NCBI RefSeq assembly: GCF_014648655.1
Contig: NZ_BMRN01000017.1
Span: 91,646 to 155,645, forward strand
DNA: 64,000 bases
Direction: 5' to 3'
Origin: Streptomyces atratus
GTDB taxonomy: Bacteria; Actinomycetota; Actinomycetes; Streptomycetales; Streptomycetaceae
In this document: positions 17,277-23,694 of the stretch, piece after piece
Numbering within the stretch: the first letter of the stretch is position 1
How the letters are laid out: every line of letters begins with the position of its first letter
Notes under the pieces: model-generated
What the model was told of the DNA's origin: nothing
The model's input: only the letters and a program-made list of their open reading frames with translations
Database searches by the model: none
Program-made: the position numbers and the translations under genes

Positions 17277-17861
17277 ATGACTGAGAAGTCCACCCAGACC
17301 CCCTCGATCACCCCCGCCGTACTGCACCGCCTCGTACAGGAGGAACGCGCACCGCGAATCCTCGACGTGCGCACACCCGGTGAGTTCCGCACGGTCCACA
17401 TCCCCGGCGCCTACAACGTGCCCCTCAGCACCCTGCGCGAGCACCGGAACGAACTGCTGGCCCACCTCGACGAGGAGGTCATCCTGGTCTGCCGCTCCGG
17501 GGCCCGCGCCGCCCAGGCTGAAAAGGCTCTGGCCGAGGCCGGTCTGCCGAACCTGCGCGTACTGGAGGGCGGCATCAATGCCTGGGAGATGGCAGGCGCT
17601 CCCGCGAACCGCGGCGCCGACCGCTGGGACATGGAGCGCCAGGTTCGGCTCGTCGCCGGTTCGATTGTCCTCGCCACCGGGGTGGTGGGCCTCTTCGTTC
17701 CCGGCGCCCACCTCATCGGAACCGCGGTCGGCGCAGGCCTGACGTACGCGGCTCTGAGCAACTCCTGTGCCATGGGCGTCCTGCTGTCCAAGCTCCCCTA
17801 CAACCGCGGACCGCGCACCGATATCCGCAGCGTGATCGCAGAACTGCGGGGCACGTCATGA
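17277..17861 (+). CDS. Membrane-anchored rhodanese (rhodanese-DUF2892, YgaP-like)
   Basis: 194 residues from ATG 17277 (GGAGCC upstream). Rhodanese domain at residues about 10-110: 'RILDVRTPGEFRTVHIPGA', active-site 'LVCRSGARAAQA', 'LEGGINAWEMAG'. It is followed by a DUF2892 tail (about 115-180) with two membrane helices, 'LVAGSIVLATGVVGLFVPGA' and 'TAVGAGLTYAALSNS'. The layout is that of YgaP, a membrane rhodanese that carries persulfide sulfur. It follows the CstB-like gene after 122 bases and has its own CsoR-like site. No CsoR/CstR gene is visible in the window, so the regulator must lie elsewhere. Confidence 0.88.
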   Translation: MTEKSTQTPSITPAVLHRLVQEERAPRILDVRTPGEFRTVHIPGAYNVPLSTLREHRNELLAHLDEEVILVCRSGARAAQAEKALAEAGLPNLRVLEGGINAWEMAGAPANRGADRWDMERQVRLVAGSIVLATGVVGLFVPGAHLIGTAVGAGLTYAALSNSCAMGVLLSKLPYNRGPRTDIRSVIAELRGTS

Positions 17862-18023
17862 CCGCCCTGGTATGCGCACCGGCTGCCACGTGCAGCAGCC
17901 GTGCATAGATCTCGCGCGGAACACACCGATACCGGCAAGTTGCCCACCGGCCGGTAGGGCGGTGCTGCGAGCGCGGGCGCACCGCCTTCTGCATGCAGCA
18001 GGGCTCCGCACAGCGGGCGACCG

Positions 18024-18075
18024 CACACCCTGCTGGTACCCCGGCCGGGGCGGCCTGGAGTACCAGCAGGGTGTG
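18024..18075. terminator. 16-bp perfect inverted repeat, bidirectional terminator
   Basis: CACACCCTGCTGGTAC at 18024-18039 is repeated inverted at 18060-18075 with a 20-base loop. It lies 163 bases past the rhodanese stop and directly against the stop codon of the convergent remnant at 18076, so it can serve both directions. Confidence 0.7.
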
Positions 18076-18390
18076 TCAGGTCCCGAGATGTTCGAGGAGC
18101 CGGCTGATCGGCACGTCGTCCGCCGAATCCCCACCGTCCTTCTTCAAATGGCCGATAACGACCTTCTGGGTTCCGAAGTTGCTGCCGGTGCAAACACTCA
18201 CGCCGAGCTCGGTGTCCCCCCAGGCGCAGCCGAAGCTGAGCCATGAGTCGCCCCACGGGCCGGCGTTGGGCGGCGGCACGGTCAGGATGATGGTGTGTGC
18301 TTGTGGTGGATGAGACCGCCGGTCTCGGTGAACACCAAGCCGTGCGGGATCTCACCGAGTTGAAAAACTGTTGGCCACAGGTACTCCTTG
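18076..18390 (-). pseudogene. Frameshifted gene for an unrecognised protein
   Basis: Read on the minus strand, one frame gives 'VFQLGEIPHGLVFTETGG' (near 18375-18320). After a one-step frame change near 18290 another gives 'NAGPWGDSWLSFGCAWGDTE' and 'KVVIGHLKKDGGDSADDVPI', ending at TGA 18076. Together they read as one continuous protein of about 100 residues with conserved-looking Trp and Cys. I cannot name the family. No start codon with a ribosome site is seen upstream. Probably dead through the frameshift. Confidence 0.5.
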
Positions 18391-18983
18391 CTCAGCAGGG
18401 GAACAACACATCACACGGTATTAACATGAAAGCCCTCTTTGTCACTTGCCAGGGTCAAACCCCGGTTTGAGCGGACCCGAAGCACACGCGATGACCCCCG
18501 CTGCGCCCGCGCCCTCCCCCGCTCGACCCAGCAGGCGAACGGCACCGCATCCGGTCCGCGCTTCCAATTGCGGCTCTGATCTGCTGCTTTCCTTGGGATG
18601 CAGCAGGGCCAGGAGCAGCAGCCGCAGGCGTCGGGTGTTACTGCACTCACACGTGACAGCCTCGCAGCACAACGGGTCCACCTGCGGGAATGGGGAGTGA
18701 GGCTCACAGGTCTCACAGGGCGTGGATGGGCAGAGGACGGTTCCGTGCAGGGCGCGGAGTCCGGACGCAGATGCGCGAGGTCCCGGACTCGACACCGATC
18801 CTGCCGCCGCTCCCAGAGTTCGAAGCCGCTGACCGGGGAATGCAGGACTGCAACCGCCCATTCTCGCCATGCACCTGACGGAGGACAACCGGCTCCACAT
18901 CACCATCAGCTGACTCTGCCCGCTCCGGCATCGGCGTGACAGCGCAGACGGCGTCGGAAGTCACTTGGTGCACCATTGCCTGA
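18391..18983. other. Intergenic stretch with no supported gene
   Basis: Both strands have short open frames, but none shows a family motif, signal peptide or ribosome site. The stretch around 18500-18700 is rich in Arg/Pro/Ser codons in every frame, as expected of non-coding high-GC DNA. No repeat or tRNA was seen. Confidence 0.5.
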
Positions 18984-19298
18984 TCAATGTCGACGAGACC
19001 GGTCGAGCTCGTCCATCGTGCGCAGGAACGCAGCCTTCAGATCGACGTTGTACTGGTGCGCGAGGATCAGCACGGACCACAGGCAGTCCGCGAGTTCGTG
19101 CTCCAGAGCGGGACGGCCACCCGGCATGTCACGAGCGCCTTCCTGTGCCATGACGAGCTTTGCCAGATCGCCGACGTCCCCGACGAAGCCGAGCATGAAC
19201 TCCTCGCGTGTCCACACCCGGCCACGTTCCCGCAGGTTCAGCTCGTCGTAAAGGTCATGGATGCGCAGGGCGCGGCGCTGAAGTTCGTTGAGGTCCAT
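18984..19298 (-). CDS. MazG-like nucleotide pyrophosphohydrolase
   Basis: 104 residues from ATG 19298. The pattern is that of small MazG-like proteins of actinobacteria: 'RIHDLYDELNLRERGRVWTR', 'EEFMLGFVGDVGDLAKLV' and 'EHELADCLWSVLILAHQYNV'. MazG proteins hydrolyse non-canonical or excess NTPs using Mg bound by acidic residues on these helices. Here the usual EExxE/ExxD set is partly replaced by Asp (GDVGDL), so activity cannot be assumed. It is a single gene with no evident operon. Confidence 0.78.
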   Translation of the reverse strand: MDLNELQRRALRIHDLYDELNLRERGRVWTREEFMLGFVGDVGDLAKLVMAQEGARDMPGGRPALEHELADCLWSVLILAHQYNVDLKAAFLRTMDELDRSRRH

Positions 19299-19595
19299 GT
19301 CTCAGCCTTTCCGTACGCGCCCTGCGTAACCTCTTGGCTGCGACCGGGGTGTCACGTAGCAGCAGGCAGGGTCGGTGGAGTGCGGGTCGGGAGCGATCCG
19401 CGATTGCGCAGGGTCGGGACGCGTACGGTGCACCATCGTGAGCAGTACTCCCGGGGGCGCTGGGCGGAACTCGGTGAGACCGCGGCAGCGAGCGCCCAGG
19501 AGGCTGAGGCAGTCGTCGACCGGAGCTGACGAGGCCGGCGGAGCCGCGGCTATACGAGAACAGGGCCTATGTCGATGCGTGCGACTGGTGCCCCG

Positions 19596-19630
19596 AATGT
19601 GACATATGTGGCAAAATGGCGTATGTGGCA
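19596..19630. repeat. Tandem 9-mer repeats upstream of a small ORF
   Basis: TATGTGGCA occurs at 19605-19613 and 19622-19630 (17 bases apart). A related AATGTGACA lies directly before the first at 19596-19604. The repeats are 34 bases upstream of a 31-residue ORF with a good ribosome site, and look like direct-repeat binding sites for a transcription factor. Confidence 0.5.
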
Positions 19631-19663
19631 TTTGGTGCTGAAGACAGGCGAGAGGAGTGCATC

Positions 19664-19759
19664 ATGATCGCCAAGCTGCTCGGCAAGCTGTCCTTCACCC
19701 GCCACTACGGTGCGTATGGGGTCGCATGGGATGCGTACGTCGGCGACGACAGGGTCTGA
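19664..19759 (+). CDS. Small ORF, 31 residues, function unknown
   Basis: ATG 19664 lies 7 bases after GAGAGGAG, a strong ribosome site; the frame runs to TGA 19759. The product 'MIAKLLGKLSFTRHYGAYG...' begins with an amphipathic basic helix and ends acidic (GDDRV). It is rich in Tyr, Gly and Ala, unlike the Arg/Pro-rich shadow frames nearby. It sits between direct repeats and a P450 gene that starts 96 bases later in the same direction, so the two may be co-transcribed. It could be a small membrane-associated peptide or a regulatory leader peptide. Confidence 0.5.
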   Translation: MIAKLLGKLSFTRHYGAYGVAWDAYVGDDRV

Positions 19760-19855
19760 CCGCACTGTCGGCGGGCGCCCCCGGGCGCCCGCCGGCTCCC
19801 AGACACGCTGCCGACGATATCGGCCTGGCCAGGTACGAGAGTCAGGGACGATCTC

Positions 19856-21157
19856 ATGGGCCGAATGAATGAGCCGCCGAGGTTGCCCGAAGGCAGCTTC
19901 GCAGCCTGGAGCCACGACCGGCTAGCGCTGGCGCGCCGTGGTGCTGACGAGTGCGGGGACGTCTGGCAGCTGGAGCCGGGGGTTTACGTAGCCGCTGCGG
20001 CCGGGCCGTGTGAAGCAGTCCTGCGCCGCGCGCAGGACTTCGCCCAGGCATCCTCGCCTCTCTTCCCGCCGTTGAAGCGGTCGAGCGGAGCACCGACGAA
20101 TGAGGAGCGCGCGCACGCCCACGCCGCCCGCATGCGCGGACTACGCCCGCAGGCGGTTGCAGCCCGGATCGGTGAGATTGCGCCCGGGGCCGCTCGATTT
20201 GCTGACCAGTGGCCCGCAGGCCAGGACGTCGAGATACTGCCCCTGGTCCGGCACGCCCTGGCAGAGATCGGCGTGCGCTACCTCTTCTCCGAAGACGCTC
20301 CCACCCTGCTGCCCTTTGCCTCACAGCTCTTCCTGGCCCGGGAGGTGCTCGTACGCCCCTCGCGCTGGGTATGGCCGCGCTGGATCCCCACACCGGCACG
20401 GCGGTTCCGCACGCGGCAGCAACTCGCCTTCACCAACGCTTTGCGGCCCATCGTCCGCCGGCGCCGTTCATCGGGCCGGCTCGGTGACGACATGCTGGGA
20501 CAGATGCTCCGGCCCTCCTCCGGCTACGGCCTACTGCCGGAAGAGGCCATCCTCGACACTCTCCCCGGAATCACCGTCGCCACCTTCGAGACACCTTCCC
20601 GGGCAGCCGGATGGATCCTGCTTTACCTGGCCCGACACCCCCAGGCAGCGGAGCGCGTCGCGGCCGAAGCCGCCTTGCTGCCCGCGAACCCGGCCGCGAC
20701 GACCAGCACCCACCTCGACAGCCTGCAGTACACCCAGGCACTGGTACGCGAGGTGCTCCGACTGCACCCCCCGACCTGGCTACTGACCCGGCGCGCCACG
20801 CGACAGACTCAGCTCGCCGACTACACCATCGACGCCGGGTCCACCGTTCTCGTCTGCCCCTACACCGCCCACCGCGACGCACGGGAACACTCCGAGCCGG
20901 ACCAGTTCCAGCCCGAGCGCTGGCTCGATGATTCGGGCCCGCCAGCGAAACCCGGGGTCTTCCTCTCCTTCGGTACCGGGCCGCATGGCTGCGAGGGAGC
21001 CGCTCTGGCCATGACGATGCTGACGCTCCTGACTGCGCAGACCGCCCGCTGCTACCACTTGAGCGAGCCGTCAGGACCGGAACCCAGCTACCAGGTCACC
21101 ACCTTCGAAGGTCTCGCAACTGTCGGCTTGCGGCTGCGTGCCACCTTGCGCAGCTGA
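19856..21157 (+). CDS. Cytochrome P450
   Basis: 433 residues from ATG 19856 (alternative ATG 19865). K-helix ExxR in 'LVREVLRLHPP', the 'PDQFQPERWL' PERF-like motif, and the heme loop 'SFGTGPHGCEGAALAM' with Cys379 as the iron ligand. The I-helix reads 'VATFETPSRA', where Phe takes the place of the usual Gly before Glu-Thr. It is a soluble bacterial class I type needing a ferredoxin and reductase, neither of which is next to it. Downstream is only a hydrolase scrap, so the substrate is unknown. Confidence 0.93.
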   Translation: MGRMNEPPRLPEGSFAAWSHDRLALARRGADECGDVWQLEPGVYVAAAAGPCEAVLRRAQDFAQASSPLFPPLKRSSGAPTNEERAHAHAARMRGLRPQAVAARIGEIAPGAARFADQWPAGQDVEILPLVRHALAEIGVRYLFSEDAPTLLPFASQLFLAREVLVRPSRWVWPRWIPTPARRFRTRQQLAFTNALRPIVRRRRSSGRLGDDMLGQMLRPSSGYGLLPEEAILDTLPGITVATFETPSRAAGWILLYLARHPQAAERVAAEAALLPANPAATTSTHLDSLQYTQALVREVLRLHPPTWLLTRRATRQTQLADYTIDAGSTVLVCPYTAHRDAREHSEPDQFQPERWLDDSGPPAKPGVFLSFGTGPHGCEGAALAMTMLTLLTAQTARCYHLSEPSGPEPSYQVTTFEGLATVGLRLRATLRS

Positions 21158-21158
21158 G

Positions 21159-21300
21159 GCCGTCCTGCTCGACCCGAAGATCCAGGTCGTGCGCAATCTC
21201 GCTCGCGAGTACGGCGCGCATCTGCTCGCTGCCGACGGCATGTTCGCCGAACTCACCGCGACGACCGGGCCGGAGTACTGGGCCGCGGACGGCATGACCG
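21159..21300 (+). pseudogene. SGNH/GDSL-type esterase, C-terminal remnant
   Basis: Directly after the P450 stop, the plus frame reads 'VVRNLAREYGAHLLAADGMF' and 'TTGPEYWAADGMTVL'. This matches the region of GDSL/SGNH hydrolases leading to the catalytic 'DGVHPT', but here DGM-TVL has lost the His. The N-terminal catalytic Ser block is absent and the frame soon runs into antisense of rodA. Too short to be active. Confidence 0.55.
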
Positions 21301-21363
21301 TGCTCGTTGAACAGGCGCCTTCAAGGACTGCCAAGTCGATCCGGTCGCCGTCCGGCGGCTTGT

Positions 21364-22779
21364 TCACGGGCGGACGACCTGAGCCATCTCGGGGTTGGGG
21401 GCGATTGCCGGGCGGCGCGCGGTGTCGCTGATGCGGATCAGGATGCCGACGAGGGCCCAGTTGGCGATGACGGAGGAACCGCCGTACGCCAGGAACGGCA
21501 TCGTCATACCAGTCAGCGGGATCAAGCCCATCACACCGCCGGCGACGACGAAGACCTGCAGGGCGAACGCGCCTGACAGGCCGATGGCGAGCAGTTTGCC
21601 GAACGGGTCGCGGGCGGCGAGGGCGGTGCGCACGCCGCGCTCCACGATCAGGCCGTAGATCAGAAGGATCGCCATGATGCCCGTCAGGCCCAGTTCCTCC
21701 CCGAAGGTGGCGAGGACGAAGTCGGAGTTGGCGGCGAACCGGATGAGGTCGGAGTGGCCCTGGCCGAGGCCGGTGCCCAGGGTGCCGCCGGAGCCGAACG
21801 CCCACAGCGCCTGCATCGATTGCTCGGAGTGACCGACCATGTCTTGGCGGCTGAGCGTGTACTCCTTCAGCGGGTCGAGCCAGGCCTGGACACGCTGCTG
21901 GACGTGCGGCTCGAAGGAGGCGACGCCGACGGCACCGGCCGCGGACATCAGCAGACCGAAGACGATCCAGCTGGTGCGCTCGGTGGCGACGTACAGCATG
22001 ATGACGAACATTCCGAAGAACAGCAGAGACGTGCCGAGGTCGGTCTCGAAGACCAGGATCAGGATCGAGAGGAACCAGATGACCAGGATCGGGCCGAGGT
22101 CGCGGCCGCGCGGCAGGTACAGGCCCATGAAGCGGCGGCTGGCCAGGGCCAGCGCGTCGCGCTTGACCATCAGGTAGCCGGCGAAGAAGACCGCGAGCAC
22201 GATCTTCGCGAACTCACCGGGCTGGATGCTGAAGCTGCCGACATGGATCCAGATCTTGGCGCCGTAAATGTTGGCGCCCAGGCCCGGGACCAGCGGCAGC
22301 AGCAGGAGGAACAGGGCGCCCACCATGGAGATGTAGGTATAGCGCTGCAGGACGCGGTGGTCCTTGAGGAAGATCAGGACGACGATGAAGAGGGCGATGC
22401 CCATCGTCGTGTACATCAGCTGCCGCGGCGCTGCCGTTCCCGCCTGTTTGATCGACTGCAGCAGTTCGGACTGGTCCAGCCGCCAGATGACGACCAGGCC
22501 GAGTCCGTTCAGCAGGGTGGCCAGCGGCAGCAGCAGCGGGTCCGCGTACGGCGCGAACTTCCGCACGACGAGATGGGCGACCCCGGCCAGCAGGCCCAGG
22601 CCCAGGCCATAGCTCAGCAGGCCGGACGGCACCTGGTTGTTGATGGCCAGGCCCGCATTGGCGTAGGCGAACACCGGGATGACGACGGCGAACACCAGCA
22701 GCGCGAGCTCGGTGTTGCGCCGGATCGGCGCGCCGATCGTGGATGTGTGGTGCGCCGACGTGTTCGTAGTGATGCTCAT
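21364..22779 (-). CDS. RodA/FtsW-family peptidoglycan polymerase (SEDS), paralogue
   Basis: 471 residues from ATG 22779, with about twelve membrane helices. SEDS landmarks: 'SFSIQPGEFAKIVLAVFFAG', 'VFETDLGTSLLFFG' containing the catalytic Asp, 'NSDFVLATFGEELGLTG' and 'GMTMPFLAYGGSSVIANW'. These proteins polymerise lipid II into glycan strands together with a class B PBP. Just upstream is the tail of a PP2C phosphatase gene, as in the conserved pstP-rodA-pbpA-pknB order of actinobacteria, but no pbpA follows. So this is probably a stranded, duplicated copy rather than the core gene. The product looks full length. Confidence 0.9.
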   Translation of the reverse strand: MSITTNTSAHHTSTIGAPIRRNTELALLVFAVVIPVFAYANAGLAINNQVPSGLLSYGLGLGLLAGVAHLVVRKFAPYADPLLLPLATLLNGLGLVVIWRLDQSELLQSIKQAGTAAPRQLMYTTMGIALFIVVLIFLKDHRVLQRYTYISMVGALFLLLLPLVPGLGANIYGAKIWIHVGSFSIQPGEFAKIVLAVFFAGYLMVKRDALALASRRFMGLYLPRGRDLGPILVIWFLSILILVFETDLGTSLLFFGMFVIMLYVATERTSWIVFGLLMSAAGAVGVASFEPHVQQRVQAWLDPLKEYTLSRQDMVGHSEQSMQALWAFGSGGTLGTGLGQGHSDLIRFAANSDFVLATFGEELGLTGIMAILLIYGLIVERGVRTALAARDPFGKLLAIGLSGAFALQVFVVAGGVMGLIPLTGMTMPFLAYGGSSVIANWALVGILIRISDTARRPAIAPNPEMAQVVRP

Positions 22780-22806
22780 TGTGCGACAGGGCCCCTCACG
22801 GCTTGC

Positions 22807-22953
22807 CTACTGCATACCGCACAGCGAGCTGGCCTTCTGCTCTTCCTCCGAGAGGCTGGGGCCGGGGCTGGGAGTGGGTGCGGTAGTGATCTCGGACGGG
22901 GACGACGACGTCGAAGCCGACGGAGTCGGCGGCGCTGTCGCCTTGGATGTCGC
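22807..22953 (-). pseudogene. C-terminal tail of a PP2C phosphatase (pstP-like) gene
   Basis: Minus frame 'TAPPTPSASTSSSPSEITTA' ... 'GPSLSEEEQKASSLCGMQ', ending at TAG 22807, 27 bases before rodA. A Thr/Pro/Ser-rich extracytoplasmic tail of this kind ends the PP2C phosphatase that precedes rodA in Streptomyces. Nothing else of the gene remains: a TAG lies directly in front at 22954-22956, in the same frame, where unrelated sequence begins. Confidence 0.6.
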
Positions 22954-23292
22954 CTAAGACGTAAAGGAAGTGTGCGTGGTTCCTGTGGTGTGGCCGGACT
23001 GGGATTTGCCCCCGAATCCTGGGCACCCGATACACCTACACAGGTTGGACTCAATGCGGGACACGGATCGCAGCCTTCCTCGCTCGGTGACGCCGATCGG
23101 CGCGCACACCGCGTCGAGGACCCGGCGGTGGCGCTCGGTCTCGTCCGCATCGATCCACAACCATTCGTTCACCGGCCCCCACGCGGCCCGGCACGCCTGG
23201 TGGGTGAAGTCGCCGTGGACCCGCGTCCCGTCGGCAGTCCCTTCCTCCGTGTCGGTCATGCGGACGAACTTGACGCCGGCCCGGTCCTGCAT
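22954..23292 (-). CDS. Hypothetical protein
   Basis: 112 residues from ATG 23292. Text such as 'RVHGDFTHQACRAAWGPVNE' and 'WLWIDADETERHRRVLDAVC' looks like a folded protein, but the C-terminal 30 residues (with 'SNLCRCIGCPGFGGK') are poorer. It starts 3 bases after the stop of a smaller frame and shares its frame with the PP2C tail beyond its stop, so its 3' end is probably a recombination joint. Not recognised. Confidence 0.4.
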   Translation of the reverse strand: MQDRAGVKFVRMTDTEEGTADGTRVHGDFTHQACRAAWGPVNEWLWIDADETERHRRVLDAVCAPIGVTERGRLRSVSRIESNLCRCIGCPGFGGKSQSGHTTGTTHTSFTS

Positions 23293-23295
23293 CCG

Positions 23296-23403
23296 TCAGG
23301 TCAGGGTGAACTGCGCGCACAGCGCGTGCGACATGACGTCGACGGGGACCGGCCGCGAGAGTTCGGCGGCCTTCTCGTCGTAGCCGGAGGGCTCGCCGCG
23401 CAT
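23296..23403 (-). CDS. Short hypothetical protein
   Basis: 35 residues from ATG 23403: 'MRGEPSGYDEKAAELSRPVP' followed by a segment with one Cys near the end. The sequence is protein-like but no clear ribosome site is seen, and its stop lies 3 bases before the next gene's ATG, suggesting translational coupling or one gene split by a mutation. Not recognised. Confidence 0.35.
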   Translation of the reverse strand: MRGEPSGYDEKAAELSRPVPVDVMSHALCAQFTLT

Positions 23404-23694
23404 GGCCGAGCCGCCGCCCCACCGGCGGCCGTGGTGGACGCCTGGAACGCCACGCCGATTGGGCGCGGCGCCGGGGCGCGAGGCGAATCCCGGTTCGGAC
23501 CGGCCCGCCCCGCTGTGCCGGCGTGCTGCCTCAGCAGGGTCGACCGTACGCCACAGGCCGCCAGTCACCGCACGAATCCGCAGAGAACTCGGGAGGTGTT
23601 GTGCAGATGACGGAGCGCGCGTCGCTCGGAATCACCCGTCGATGGGCGCGGTCGGCAGCAGCGCCGAAGGTCCCGGTAAGAATTACTACCCCCG

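Noticed and set aside
18455..18485. Possible tRNA T-arm-like sequence (GGTCAAACCCC)
   Set aside because: No matching acceptor or anticodon stem could be found around it.
21754..23610. 618-codon plus-strand open frame opposite rodA
   Set aside because: Low-complexity Gln/Glu/Asp/Arg text typical of antisense membrane-protein genes; rodA on the other strand is convincing.
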